DNA from: Reichenbachiella ulvae
GTDB taxonomy: Bacteria > Bacteroidota > Bacteroidia > Cytophagales > Cyclobacteriaceae
Length of the DNA: 64,000 nucleotides
Direction of reading: 5' to 3'
Assembly: GCF_025833875.1 (NCBI RefSeq)
Contig: NZ_JAOYOD010000001.1
Coordinates: 5,119,501 to 5,183,500 of the forward strand
In this document: positions 43,848 to 53,140 of the stretch, piece after piece
Layout: each line of letters begins with the position of its first letter
How positions within the stretch are numbered: the stretch's first letter is position 1
Notes under the pieces: generated by a model
The model's input: the letters and a program-made list of their open reading frames with translations, nothing else
The model's database searches: none
Told to the model about the DNA's origin: nothing
Translations under genes and position numbers: made by a program

Positions 43848-43855
43848 TATATTTG
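43848..43855 (+). promoter_or_regulatory. possible -7 element of the TPR lipoprotein gene
   Basis: TATATTTG is a perfect TAnnTTTG element 84 bases before the start codon. No TTG at the usual distance. Confidence 0.4.
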
Positions 43856-43939
43856 TACCGACACGAGACTTGATTAAACTTTTCAGGTTTCAAAACCTAA
43901 ACTATATTACGATTGACACCAACTAATGAATTTTTAATA

Positions 43940-44941
43940 ATGAAAAAAGTTACTACATATCTGTTCTTAATTATGATTGTCTTCCAATCTTGTCTCAAGA
44001 TTGAAAGTGCGGATAGTGGTGATTCCGATAATTCAAATGAGTTTTTAAGTGATACAGAGGCTGTTTCGGCAGACTCAAATAAGATCGTGTCTTTAACGGG
44101 TAAGATGTTAGATGCCCCAGATATGGATCGTTGGACTAAGCTGAAGTTTGAAGAGAAACTGGAAGAGGCCTACACTGACTATCAGCAATATCCAGATAGT
44201 TTGGAAGTGATTGCCTGGTATGGACGAAGACTTTCGCATTTATACCGTTATCACGCATCTATTCAGGTTTTTACCGAGGGGTTGAAAAAGTTTCCTGATT
44301 CATTTGAGCTATATCGGCATAGAGGTCATAGGTATTTGACCATTCGTCAAGTGGATCATGCTATAGATGATCTGGAAAAGGCCGCCTTTTACATGAGAAA
44401 CGAACCTGTGGAAATTGAAGAGCCTTCTATTCCAAACTCCCGAAATGTACCCAGAAGTTCAATTCAATTCAATGTCTGGTATCATTTGGGCCTGTCATAC
44501 TATATCAAAGGGAATTTTGATAAAGCCGTTTCTGCCTATAAGAAATGCCTGTCACTGGCAAATAATCATGATATGTTGGTGTCAGTTACGCATTGGTTAT
44601 ACATTACCTATCATAAGATTGGTAATGTTGACGCTGCTGAAAATTTGCTAGCACCCATAGAAGAAAAAATGAATGTGATTGAGAATTTTCAGTATCACAA
44701 ACTGCTATTACTCTACAAAGGACTGCTGAAACCCACTGAACTTTATGATGAATCTACTACAGATGGGTCAGTTAATCAGTTGACACTCGGATATGGAGTA
44801 GGTAGCTGGTATTACAACAATGGTTCTAAAGACAAAGCGCTACAAACCTTTAACAAAATGTTAGAAAGCCCATATTGGCAGGCTTTTGGATATTTGGCAG
44901 CCGAAATGGAGATTGCTAGTAGGAGCGCAATCGCGGGTTAA
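43940..44941 (+). CDS. TPR-repeat lipoprotein
   Basis: 333 residues from the ATG used; the frame opens nine codons earlier at a TTG without support. A lipoprotein signal ends at FQSC. TPR-like helical repeats follow, including YRHRGHRYLTIRQVDHAIDDLEKA and WYHLGLSYYIKGNFDKAVSAYKKCL-like blocks. It is probably a protein-binding scaffold at the membrane. The last codon and stop overlap the stop of the convergent oxidoreductase gene by four bases (TTAA). Confidence 0.85.
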   Translation: MKKVTTYLFLIMIVFQSCLKIESADSGDSDNSNEFLSDTEAVSADSNKIVSLTGKMLDAPDMDRWTKLKFEEKLEEAYTDYQQYPDSLEVIAWYGRRLSHLYRYHASIQVFTEGLKKFPDSFELYRHRGHRYLTIRQVDHAIDDLEKAAFYMRNEPVEIEEPSIPNSRNVPRSSIQFNVWYHLGLSYYIKGNFDKAVSAYKKCLSLANNHDMLVSVTHWLYITYHKIGNVDAAENLLAPIEEKMNVIENFQYHKLLLLYKGLLKPTELYDESTTDGSVNQLTLGYGVGSWYYNNGSKDKALQTFNKMLESPYWQAFGYLAAEMEIASRSAIAG

Positions 44942-46029
44942 CCCACTTCAACTTCGATTCCTTCGGATGCTGCATGACCTACACAGAGCAGAACATATCC
45001 CTGTGCCTTTTCTCCATCAGTCAGTCCATCTGCATTTTCATTTTCGACTTCTCCGCTTACTACTTTTGCTCTACAGGCAGTACATAGTCCGCTTTGGCAA
45101 GAATACGGCATGTCGATTCCTGCATCCAGACCCGCTTCTAAAATAGGAGTGCCTGCAGGTACAAGAACTTCATGTGTTTCGCCATCCAAATTAATTTTTA
45201 CAGTTTGATCACTCGATGCATCTGAAGCAGCGGCAGGTTCTGTTGTATTAGTAGGGGTGAAACTTTCTTTATGAAAGTGATCCATGTTGATGCTCAAAGA
45301 CTCTAAAGTCTCTGTGACAATGTTCATCATCGGCTCAGGACCACAGGTCATGTAATGGACAGTAGAAAACGTCTCATCTTTTGTCTTGTCAAGCGATTCT
45401 TTGATCGCATCATAAGTCATGTAACCCGTGTAGCCAGACCAATCTGCAGGTGCATTTTCCAGGAAATGGATGACTTCTAATCTCTCACCAAATTCTGATT
45501 GCAATTCTTCTAACTTGGATTTGAATATGATCGATTTTTCATCACGATTGGCATAGAGTAAGGTGACTTTACTTTCTGCTTCAGTTTTTAGGACGGTTTT
45601 AGTGATAGACATCAAAGGAGTGATACCACTACCTCCTCCAAAAAGGTATAGATGCTTTTTGATTTCAGGTTTGATCTCGATCACAAAGGAGCCCATAGGC
45701 GCCATGACTTCAATTGTCTTGCCGGCCTCAAAGTTGGTGTTGACATGGTTGGACATCAGGCCGTTTTCGACACGTTTGACGGTTACTGTAGGGTTTTCCT
45801 GTAAAGCAGGGCTACTGCTCAGTGAGTAGGCACGTCTTACTTTCTTGCCATCGATCGTGTCGATCAAAGTCAAGTATTGTCCTGGCTGATACTGAATCGG
45901 TCCAGATTCGGGTTCTTCAAAAACAATACTCACTGCATCATCTGTCTCTTTCACCACTTCTTTGATAGTGAGCTGAAGGTTAGTAGAATCAATAGTGTTT
46001 TTTTTCTTCTTTTTGAATAATCCGAACAT
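44938..46029 (-). CDS. ferredoxin-type FAD-dependent oxidoreductase (PaaE-like)
   Basis: 363 residues with three modules: an FAD-binding barrel (PGQYLTL, RAYSLSSSP), an NAD(P)H-binding domain (GGGSGITPLMSI, TCGPEPMM) and a C-terminal plant-type 2Fe-2S ferredoxin (CQSGLCTACRAK with a final cysteine in LLCVG). It passes electrons from NAD(P)H to an oxygenase or other acceptor. A short linker rich in Ala/Ser/Thr joins the ferredoxin. No oxygenase gene is nearby. It has its own promoter upstream. Confidence 0.9.
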   Translation of the reverse strand: MFGLFKKKKKNTIDSTNLQLTIKEVVKETDDAVSIVFEEPESGPIQYQPGQYLTLIDTIDGKKVRRAYSLSSSPALQENPTVTVKRVENGLMSNHVNTNFEAGKTIEVMAPMGSFVIEIKPEIKKHLYLFGGGSGITPLMSITKTVLKTEAESKVTLLYANRDEKSIIFKSKLEELQSEFGERLEVIHFLENAPADWSGYTGYMTYDAIKESLDKTKDETFSTVHYMTCGPEPMMNIVTETLESLSINMDHFHKESFTPTNTTEPAAASDASSDQTVKINLDGETHEVLVPAGTPILEAGLDAGIDMPYSCQSGLCTACRAKVVSGEVENENADGLTDGEKAQGYVLLCVGHAASEGIEVEVG

Positions 46030-46051
46030 AATGAATTGTTTTTACCAGCCG

Positions 46052-46081
46052 CAAAAGTAAGCACACGCGACCATATTTCAA
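46052..46081 (-). promoter_or_regulatory. Bacteroidota-type promoter of the oxidoreductase gene
   Basis: On the minus strand TTG (46079-46081) is followed after 19 bases by TACTTTTG (46052-46059), a perfect -7 element, 23 bases before the start codon. It overlaps the gap after the small FeoB-associated-type gene. Confidence 0.6.
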
Positions 46082-46086
46082 GTGAT

Positions 46087-46224
46087 TTATTGTTGTTGTG
46101 CTTCTCCGCAGTTGTTACAGCCTTTGGCACAGCCTGTATCCTTAGGTGATTTGAAAAGATACCTTCTGGCGATGTAGCCTATGGCGGCCAAAAATAATAG
46201 AATGACAAGGATATTCTGAATCAT
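46087..46224 (-). CDS. FeoB-associated-type cysteine-rich membrane protein
   Basis: 45 residues. One N-terminal transmembrane helix (about 4-18, NILVILLFLAAIGYIA) is followed by a short basic segment (RRYLF), a lysine-rich part and a cysteine cluster (GCAKGCNNCG, three cysteines). This matches the small proteins that accompany the ferrous iron transporter FeoB. No feoA or feoB is in this window, so its partner is elsewhere or it has another role. It begins 7 bases after suhB on the same strand. Confidence 0.78.
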   Translation of the reverse strand: MIQNILVILLFLAAIGYIARRYLFKSPKDTGCAKGCNNCGEAQQQ

Positions 46225-46231
46225 AATGCAA

Positions 46232-47020
46232 TTACCAATACTTTTTGATTACGTCCAAAAACTCTGCATGGATGTGTCCTGCGGCGACTATTTCTCTTTT
46301 GAAAAGAAAATCTTTTCCGCCTGAAAAATTGGTGACAGTTCCGCCAGCTTCCTGTACGATGAGTGCTCCGGCAGCTACGTCATATGGCTTCAAGTCGTAT
46401 TCGAAAAACCCTTCGTAGCGCCCCATTGCAGTATACACCAAATCCACGGCTGCACTTCCCATTCGTCTGAGTCCATGGGATTCTTTCATCAAATCTTTAA
46501 GTGCTGCCAGGTAGGCATCCATTTTATCAAAATTGGTATAGGGGAAACCGGTTGCAATTAAACTTTCTGAGATCGTCCTGGCCTTTGATATTTCTATTTT
46601 CTTGTCGTTGCAGTAGGCACCTCCACCCAAATAGGCATGGAAGCAGTCGTAGTGATTGATATCGAAGACCACTCCTACTAAAAGTACTTCTCCTTTGGCC
46701 AGTGCAATACTGGTAGAATAGCTGGGAAGGCCGTGGATGAAATTGGTGGTGCCGTCAAGTGGGTCTATGATCCATTTGAGTTCTTTGTCTTCCTCTTCAG
46801 CCACCGTGTTTTCTTCGGTGATGAAACCGGCTTCTGGCAATATCTTTTTTAGCCCTTCTACAATTCTTCTTTCAGATTCTTTGTCGACATAGCTCACCAG
46901 GTCATTTTTTCCTTTGTGTTCTATTCTCTCACTGTCAAAGCTTCTACTTTCTGTTCTGATGAATTCTCCTACCTGGATGGATAGTTTGACTACCTCTTCT
47001 GTGATGTGTGCTAAATTCAT
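46232..47020 (-). CDS. suhB: inositol monophosphatase family protein
   Basis: Mg-dependent phosphatase, 262 residues. Metal-binding motifs are TEENTVAEEED (glutamate ligand), WIIDPLDGTTNFIHGLP (both aspartates) and PYDVAAGALIVQEAGG. Substrate may be inositol phosphate or another sugar phosphate such as NADP-related nucleotides. Its start overlaps the rsmI stop by four bases (ATGA), a sign of one operon. Confidence 0.9.
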   Translation of the reverse strand: MNLAHITEEVVKLSIQVGEFIRTESRSFDSERIEHKGKNDLVSYVDKESERRIVEGLKKILPEAGFITEENTVAEEEDKELKWIIDPLDGTTNFIHGLPSYSTSIALAKGEVLLVGVVFDINHYDCFHAYLGGGAYCNDKKIEISKARTISESLIATGFPYTNFDKMDAYLAALKDLMKESHGLRRMGSAAVDLVYTAMGRYEGFFEYDLKPYDVAAGALIVQEAGGTVTNFSGGKDFLFKREIVAAGHIHAEFLDVIKKYW

Positions 47021-47694
47021 TTTCCTGCTACTACTACTACGATTTCTCCTTTGATTTTCCTGTCTCCAAAATGAGCGATGAGTTCTTCTAGTGAACCTCT
47101 GGCTGTTTCTTCATGCAACTTAGATATCTCTCTACTGACTGATGCCTGACGGTCGGCTCCAAAATGCTCTGCAAATTGCCCCAATGCCTTGACAAGACGA
47201 TGCGGAGATTCATAAAAGATCATGGTTCTACTTTCTTCTTCGAGTGACTCGAGTCGGGTTTTTCGGCCTTTTTTCTGTGGTAAAAAACCCTCGAAGGTAA
47301 ACTTGTCCGAGGGAAGACCCGAATTGACCAGAGCGGGAACAAAAGCAGTTGCGCCAGGAAGGCATTCTACTTTCAGATCCTCTTGTATGCATGCACGAAC
47401 CAATAGGAATCCCGGGTCGCTAATGGCGGGTGTTCCTGCGTCTGAAATCAAGGCCATTTTCTGTCCTTGTTTCATGCTGTCGGTCAGTTGCTCGATCAGT
47501 TTGTGCTCGTTATGAATGTGGTAGCTTTTGAGCGGTTTTTTGATCTCAAAATGCTTCAAAAGCACACCGGAGGTGCGTGTGTCTTCTGCCAAAATCACGT
47601 CCACACTTTTGAGGGTCTCCAGGGCCCTGAGGGTGATGTCCTGCAAATTGCCGATAGGAGTGGGGACGAGATAAAGCGAAGATTCCAGATTCAT
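47017..47694 (-). CDS. rsmI: 16S rRNA 2'-O-methyltransferase (C1402)
   Basis: SAM-dependent tetrapyrrole-methylase-fold enzyme that methylates 16S rRNA. 225 residues, lacking the C-terminal extension of the E. coli form (286). Family motifs LVPTPIGNLQDITLRALETL, ILAEDTR, SDAGTPAISDPG and FYESPHR are present. It is co-transcribed with the pterin dehydratase gene (6 bases upstream) and suhB. Confidence 0.95.
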   Translation of the reverse strand: MNLESSLYLVPTPIGNLQDITLRALETLKSVDVILAEDTRTSGVLLKHFEIKKPLKSYHIHNEHKLIEQLTDSMKQGQKMALISDAGTPAISDPGFLLVRACIQEDLKVECLPGATAFVPALVNSGLPSDKFTFEGFLPQKKGRKTRLESLEEESRTMIFYESPHRLVKALGQFAEHFGADRQASVSREISKLHEETARGSLEELIAHFGDRKIKGEIVVVVAGK

Positions 47695-47700
47695 AAGAGG

Positions 47701-47928
47701 CTATAATTCATCGATGGCATCAGCCAATGCCCGATCCTTGTCTGTGATCACATCTCCAGCGTCATGCGTGCTGAGTTTGATCGTGACTTTGTTGTAGACA
47801 TTGCTCCATTCTGGATGGTGATCCATCTTTTCTGCAACAATAGCGACTTTGGTCATGAAGCCAAAAGCCTCTGTAAAGTTTTTGAAGGTGAATATCTTGA
47901 CTAGTTTGTTTTCTTCTTCGTACCACAT
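47701..47928 (-). CDS. pterin-4a-carbinolamine dehydratase
   Basis: Small enzyme of 75 residues that dehydrates 4a-hydroxytetrahydropterin. The active-site block [18 protein letters not shown] and STHDAG contains the three conserved histidines. It is slightly shorter than usual (about 95-110) at the N-terminus. No phenylalanine hydroxylase is nearby; related proteins also act in molybdopterin or transcription contexts. It begins 12 bases after dctM. Confidence 0.88.
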   Translation of the reverse strand: MWYEEENKLVKIFTFKNFTEAFGFMTKVAIVAEKMDHHPEWSNVYNKVTIKLSTHDAGDVITDKDRALADAIDEL

Positions 47929-47940
47929 AGGATTAAGTGT

Positions 47941-49260
47941 TTAGTTGTTCAAATTTGGGAGAAATGAGACAATCTCCGGAAAGACGATGACCATTATCAA
48001 TAAAATTACTTGAATTATAACAAAGGGCACAATTCCTCTGTACAATTGGCTGGTTTTGATCTCTGGCGGAGCGACCCCCTTGAGATAGAATAGCGCAAAG
48101 CCAAAGGGTGGAGTGAGAAATGAGGTCTGTAGATTAAGTGCAATCAATATGCCTATCCATACCAAATCGATACCCATGGCCGAAAATATCGGGGCGGCTA
48201 CTGGTACGATGATAAAGATGATTTCGATAAAATCGATGAAGAAGCCTGCGACAAAAACAACCAACAACACTACGATCAAAAACATATTAGGCGACAGGCC
48301 AGCCTGAGTGATCATGTCTGCCAATATTTTGTCTCCCCCCATGGCTCGAAATACCAAAGAAAAAGAAGTAGCGCCTACCAGGATCATGAAAACCATACAA
48401 GTCAGGAAAGTCGTGTCTCTCATGACCTCTTTCACAATCCCAAAGTTCAATTTTTTCTGAAGTGCCGTCAGTCCTATGGCTCCCAATGCACCCACAGCAG
48501 CAGCTTCGGTAGGGGAAGCTATACCTGTGAAGATGGATCCCAATACCAGCAGGATCAGTGCAAAGGGCAGAACGAAAGCATGAATGATTCTTTTCCAAGC
48601 CCCTTCTGACCAAAAGTGATCACTTTCTTCCTGTGTGATGCCGGGTGCAGATTTTGGGTTGAGTTGGGCCTTGATTACGATGTAGAGAATATACATCACC
48701 ACTAGTAATATGCCTGGGATCAATGCTGCGGTAAATAAATCACCGACTGAAACATTGAGAACGCTACCCAGCAAAACCAGCACTACCGAAGGAGGGATAA
48801 TTTGACCAAGAGTCCCGCTGGAGGCAATGGTGCCAGTGGCTAGTTCAGGAGAATACCCTTTCTTCAGCATCGTAGGCAAGCTGATCAGACCCATGGTGAT
48901 GACGGTCGCGCCGACGATCCCCGTCGAGGCGGCCAGCATGCCTCCAACGATCACTACGGAGATAGCCAATCCACCTTTTAATCTCCCGAATAGATGCGAC
49001 ATGGTTTCCAAAAGGCTTTCTGCCAGCCCGGACTTTTCCAGCATGATGCCCATGAATACAAACAGCGGGACTGCCACCAGTACAAAATTGTGCATGGTGC
49101 CGTAGATTCGAAGAGATAGCAGGTAAAAGAAGTCCAAATCATAGATAATGACACCTGCTAGCACGGAAAGCCCACCAAGCGTGAAAGCCACGGGGTAGCC
49201 AAAAAGGATCAGTACAAAAACAAGCGCAAATAGGAGTAGTGGTAGGTAGTCGCTGATCAT
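47941..49260 (-). CDS. TRAP transporter large permease (DctM type)
   Basis: Large membrane subunit of a tripartite ATP-independent periplasmic transporter, 439 residues, about 12-13 helices. Typical segments are FALVFVLILFGYPVAFTLGG at the start, SSGTLGQIIPPSVVLVLLG and GFFIDFIEIIFIIVPVAAPI. Sodium-driven uptake of an organic acid or similar is expected. Its start overlaps the dctQ stop by four bases. No periplasmic binding protein gene is adjacent. Confidence 0.92.
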   Translation of the reverse strand: MISDYLPLLLFALVFVLILFGYPVAFTLGGLSVLAGVIIYDLDFFYLLSLRIYGTMHNFVLVAVPLFVFMGIMLEKSGLAESLLETMSHLFGRLKGGLAISVVIVGGMLAASTGIVGATVITMGLISLPTMLKKGYSPELATGTIASSGTLGQIIPPSVVLVLLGSVLNVSVGDLFTAALIPGILLVVMYILYIVIKAQLNPKSAPGITQEESDHFWSEGAWKRIIHAFVLPFALILLVLGSIFTGIASPTEAAAVGALGAIGLTALQKKLNFGIVKEVMRDTTFLTCMVFMILVGATSFSLVFRAMGGDKILADMITQAGLSPNMFLIVVLLVVFVAGFFIDFIEIIFIIVPVAAPIFSAMGIDLVWIGILIALNLQTSFLTPPFGFALFYLKGVAPPEIKTSQLYRGIVPFVIIQVILLIMVIVFPEIVSFLPNLNN

Positions 49261-49760
49261 GAGTGCTTTTTCAGGATTTGAGAGAGGGAAAATAGTGTCA
49301 ATGAGATGGCTTGAATGAGTAAAAGAATTGCGCCAATTGGGATGGTAGATTTTACCAGAAATCTATGCGGAAGCCCTCCCGGTTCAGCGCTGGACTCGGA
49401 TATTTGCCATGCATCTATGACGAATGGGATTGAGGTCCAGATGATGACCAGACAAAAGGGAATGAGAAAGATTACAGTGCCTATGAAATTGACCCAGCCT
49501 TTTTGCGATTCAGAAAACTGCGAATAGAACAGGTCTACCCGGACATGCTTGTCGTGACGGAGTGTGTAGGCTGCTCCTAGTAGGAACAAAGCCGCAAACA
49601 GATGCCATTCTAATTCCTGATTAGCAGAGCTGGTCCAATTGAATAGATACCGCAGCGCCACGTCCACACCGATAAGTAAAACGAGAGCCAAACTGAGATA
49701 TGAAACAGCACGGCCGCTCAGATCAGTGAACCGATCGATTGTAGTAATCGCTTTCTTCAT
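49257..49760 (-). CDS. TRAP transporter small permease (DctQ type)
   Basis: 167 residues with four transmembrane helices; the DVALRYLFNWTSSANQELEWHL region and the HVRVDLFYSQFS segment are family features. It pairs with the DctM protein encoded directly downstream. The sequence after the third helix (SSAEPGGLPHRFLVKSTIPIG) is typical. Confidence 0.9.
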   Translation of the reverse strand: MKKAITTIDRFTDLSGRAVSYLSLALVLLIGVDVALRYLFNWTSSANQELEWHLFAALFLLGAAYTLRHDKHVRVDLFYSQFSESQKGWVNFIGTVIFLIPFCLVIIWTSIPFVIDAWQISESSAEPGGLPHRFLVKSTIPIGAILLLIQAISLTLFSLSQILKKHS

Positions 49761-49798
49761 GTCGGAAAATTAGACAGAAACGCAGGGAAATGAAATCT

Positions 49799-51025
49799 TT
49801 ATTTGATTCTAAGCGAGCGAGACTGACGAGCCGCTCGGATAGAGGGCTGGATGGAGGCCAGAAAAGTGATCAGAATAATGCTGATGGCACTGAAAAGAAA
49901 ATCGCTTGGAACGATTTTGACTGGGTAGGATTGCATTACTGCGGATGCTACTCCCATCTTAACCAAACCAAAATTGGCCTGCACCCAAACTACGAGGAAC
50001 CCTAGCAGCAATCCACTGCCAGCCCCAATTAGGGCGATGAGGGTGCCTTCCGTCAAAAAGATCTTTCGAATCAATGATGGAGTAGCTCCCATGGCGAATA
50101 GCAAACTGATGTCCGGCTTTTTCTCGGTAACCAGCATAGAAAGAGAGAAAAAGATGTTGATAGAGGCTATGGCTACTACTAGAGACAAAGTGATGAATAC
50201 GAAGAGCTTTTCAATCTTCAAGGTTTTGTAAAGATCCTCATGCTGTTGGTCAGCATTTCTAATATTGAATCGATCCCCAATGGCTGCTTTTAGTTGGTTT
50301 TGAATTTCCGGGATTCGTTCTGGGTCCTCTATTGAAAGTTCCAGAGCAGTACGTTTGCCTTTGTAATCGAGAAGGTTTTCGGCAAAAGCGATAGGGACAA
50401 ATACATAGTTGTCGTCATAGTGCTGCTCTAGAGCAAAGACACCTCCGGGCAATAGGATGGAATGAGTGTAATATTTGGAAGGGTCTATGGTGCCGGGTCT
50501 CACATTCTTGGGGTAGTAAAACTCCATGAAGGCGAATTCATTTCTCAAAGATATACCCAGCTTGAACTGAATGCCTCTGCCCACGATGGCAAGTGGTCTG
50601 TCACCGTCATAGAAGGCCAATTTACCCTGTCGGACTGCACCTTCCATTCTTTTTTCTTTGATGAAATCGTCACTCAAGCCTTTGATTCGTACGATCATTT
50701 GAGCATCATGGTATTTGAGCAGTGCGATGTCCTCAATCACCTCAGTGATTCCCATTACCCCATCTATCGAATTGATTTTATATTTGAGGTCGTCTGTGAG
50801 CTCGAATGATTTTCCTTCTTTGAGCGTGATCTGTATGGGTGCATCAAATTCCCCATAAATAGACCGCAATAGGTCCTCCATGCCGTTGAATACCGAAAGC
50901 ACAATGATTAACGCAGCTGTCCCAATAGACACTACCAGCATGGAAATGATGGCAATGATATTGATGAAGTTTTTCTTCTTTTTGGAGAAGAAATAGCGAC
51001 GGGATATGAACAGCGGTAATTTCAT
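49799..51025 (-). CDS. LolC/LolE-type ABC transporter permease
   Basis: 408 residues from the ATG used (a TTG three codons earlier is open). One N-terminal helix (about 22-47) after a basic stretch RRYFFSKKKKNFIN, a large periplasmic MacB-like domain (about 48-270), and three C-terminal helices (about 275-400) with the FtsX signature FFSLSMLVTEKKPDI. The family extracts lipoproteins from the inner membrane or exports other cargo with a separate ATPase, which is not in this window. It follows rbfA by 108 bases. Confidence 0.88.
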   Translation of the reverse strand: MKLPLFISRRYFFSKKKKNFINIIAIISMLVVSIGTAALIIVLSVFNGMEDLLRSIYGEFDAPIQITLKEGKSFELTDDLKYKINSIDGVMGITEVIEDIALLKYHDAQMIVRIKGLSDDFIKEKRMEGAVRQGKLAFYDGDRPLAIVGRGIQFKLGISLRNEFAFMEFYYPKNVRPGTIDPSKYYTHSILLPGGVFALEQHYDDNYVFVPIAFAENLLDYKGKRTALELSIEDPERIPEIQNQLKAAIGDRFNIRNADQQHEDLYKTLKIEKLFVFITLSLVVAIASINIFFSLSMLVTEKKPDISLLFAMGATPSLIRKIFLTEGTLIALIGAGSGLLLGFLVVWVQANFGLVKMGVASAVMQSYPVKIVPSDFLFSAISIILITFLASIQPSIRAARQSRSLRIK

Positions 51026-51133
51026 CTTTGGCAAAATCGGCAGTCTTTAGGCACTAAAAGGGAAGTTAGAGATTTGAATTTAAACGAAGTAATATCGCTA
51101 GGTTAAAATCTTCCAGAACTAACCTGACCGTAC

Positions 51134-51517
51134 CTATTGATCTTCGTTTTTGTCTTGGTCTGGATCTTTTGGAATGTTGAGACGAGAGAGGATGCTTTCT
51201 ATTTTTTGCGCATGCTCCTGGGTCTCGTCCAATACAAAGTGTAATTCTGGTACGATGCGGACTTGTTTGCCTATTTTCAATCCCAGGGCTTTACGAATTT
51301 CTGGTTTTTTCTCCTTCATCAGTTCGATGAATCCTGCTGGGTCATCCACCATCATCAGACTCACATATACTTTGGCAAAGCTCAAGTCAGGGCTGACCTT
51401 GACCTCTGTAATCGTAATGAAGGCATTGCCAAACCAGTGTCGGCTATCGCGCTGAAAAATCTCACTGAGGTCTTTTTGTATCAGACCTGCATATTTTAGT
51501 TGTCTCGTACTACTCAT
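51134..51517 (-). CDS. rbfA: 30S ribosome-binding factor A
   Basis: Late 30S maturation and cold-response factor with a KH-like fold, 127 residues. It has IQKDLSEIFQRDSRHWFG, ITEVKVSPDLSFAKVYVS and LRIVPELHFVLD-like (here RIVPELHFVLDETQEHA). The acidic C-terminus (DPDQDKNEDQ) is short. Position before the LolC/E-like permease is a common arrangement in Bacteroidota. Confidence 0.92.
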   Translation of the reverse strand: MSSTRQLKYAGLIQKDLSEIFQRDSRHWFGNAFITITEVKVSPDLSFAKVYVSLMMVDDPAGFIELMKEKKPEIRKALGLKIGKQVRIVPELHFVLDETQEHAQKIESILSRLNIPKDPDQDKNEDQ

Positions 51518-51614
51518 ATCTTGAGTGCAAATATCCCGATTAAGTTTAACATATATTTAATTAATGCGGTAATTTCGTTTTTTTCGATGGATCACAGATT
51601 AAACAGCTACTGAA

Positions 51615-53030
51615 TTGCTTTCCTATTTCAAAGCCAATGACCCTTATCGACTTCTCGGCGCATTTATTCTATTGCTGATCATTCGTGTCCCGATTTTAGT
51701 AAGTGGTGTGCCATTGATCGGCCCAGAGCTGAAATGGCTACTGATTGGGGACCGATTGGGTGATGGTGGTCTGGTGATGTACAAAGATCTCTGGGACTAC
51801 ACTGGCCCGCTAGCAGCGACGGTGTACAAATCTGTTGATTTTGTATTTGGTCCTTCACGACTGGTGCATCAGCTACTTTCTACGCTTTTGGTGATTTTTC
51901 AAGCCGCTATTTTTAATCGTCTGATGATTAAAAACAAAGCTTACCCTTCTCCCAGCTACGTGCCAGCTCTGGTCTATGTGATCGGGATGAATATGAGCTA
52001 TGATTTTCTGACCTTGTCTCCAGTACTGATGAGCATGACATTCGTTTTGCTTGCGCTCAACAATTTGTTCAAGCGCATGGATAACCAGACGCAAGATGAA
52101 TTGTTTGTATTCACTGGAATATTTCTGGGGATTGCAGTTATGTTTTTCTTGCCGATGATCATGTATGTAGTAGTCACCTTTCTGGCTTTGATCCTCTATA
52201 CGGGTTCTATTTTTAGGAGGATCATGTTGATGATATACGGACTGCTTTTGGTCTTTTTTCTGAGTGGGTTGTATTACTTCTGGCATGATGGCTTTTTGGT
52301 CTACAACCATCATTTCTTCAAATCTCTTTGGGTGGTAGATGCTACCTGGTGGATGGATGGACAAGGCTTGGGACTGGCGCTGCTGTTGCCTTTCGCGATA
52401 TTGTTTTTCAGTATCTATAGGACCTATACGCAGGGGAAGTACATCAATTTTCAGAGTAAAATCCAAAGTGTGATGTTGATGTTTTTGTTGTCTGGATTCT
52501 TGGCTTTTTTCTTGATGAAGGAAAAAGTAGTTTATCAAATGATATATCTGGTTCCCGTTTTTGCCTTTTTTGTTAGTCATCATTTGTTAGTGGTCAAAAA
52601 CTGGATTTTAGCGGAGGCTACCACTGCTCTGGTGTTGATGCTGGTGCTGATGAACCTACTGTTTCCGTTCAACAACTGGCTCTATATCAATGAGCTTGTT
52701 CGTCAGGATCAGCTAGTAGTGAAGGAAAGTCCTTATTCGGCTTTGGTGAATGACAAACGGGTGCTCGTGATTGGCGATGATCTCGACCACTATCAGGGTG
52801 CCTCGTTGGCTACTCCTTATTTGGATTGGCAATTGTCTAGTTTGCTTTTAGATCACCTCAATTACTTTGATAACAACGAACAAGTCTATCTGAATTTCAA
52901 GAAAGATATGCCAGAGGTGATAATCGATCAAAAGGAGGTAGTGCCTACACTTTTTGAACGAATGCCGACAATAGGCGCTCATTATCGGGCTCATCCAAGC
53001 TTCAAAGGAGTCTATCTGAGGCGAGAATAA
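51615..53030 (+). CDS. multi-spanning membrane protein of unknown function
   Basis: 471 residues with about ten hydrophobic helices and short loops. It begins at a TTG (MLSYFKANDPYRLLG); no later ATG would keep the conserved-looking first helix. The periplasmic-looking loop after the first helix (GDRLGDGGLVMYKDLWDYTGP) resembles the loop of GT-C glycosyltransferase-type membrane proteins, including a D-x-W-D-Y-T motif. The last 100 residues form a soluble tail. Function is not assigned; a glycan or lipid-linked sugar role is a guess. Confidence 0.7.
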   Translation: MLSYFKANDPYRLLGAFILLLIIRVPILVSGVPLIGPELKWLLIGDRLGDGGLVMYKDLWDYTGPLAATVYKSVDFVFGPSRLVHQLLSTLLVIFQAAIFNRLMIKNKAYPSPSYVPALVYVIGMNMSYDFLTLSPVLMSMTFVLLALNNLFKRMDNQTQDELFVFTGIFLGIAVMFFLPMIMYVVVTFLALILYTGSIFRRIMLMIYGLLLVFFLSGLYYFWHDGFLVYNHHFFKSLWVVDATWWMDGQGLGLALLLPFAILFFSIYRTYTQGKYINFQSKIQSVMLMFLLSGFLAFFLMKEKVVYQMIYLVPVFAFFVSHHLLVVKNWILAEATTALVLMLVLMNLLFPFNNWLYINELVRQDQLVVKESPYSALVNDKRVLVIGDDLDHYQGASLATPYLDWQLSSLLLDHLNYFDNNEQVYLNFKKDMPEVIIDQKEVVPTLFERMPTIGAHYRAHPSFKGVYLRRE

Positions 53031-53140
53031 AAGGCCCATTCTGCGACAATTCAATCCAATTGCTGCATTAAGCCATAGGGCTCTTCTTTTTTCATTGATC
53101 GTTTTTTTCTAACTTTTATCTAGAATCAAAGCTATAGTCT

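Noticed and set aside
48287..48613. 108-residue minus-strand frame within dctM
   Set aside because: It is a frame-shifted reading of the same strand as dctM and has no independent support.
51873..52583. 236-residue open frame on the minus strand, rich in Gln, His and Lys
   Set aside because: It is the complement of a hydrophobic membrane protein gene; the polar composition is the expected mirror of hydrophobic codons.
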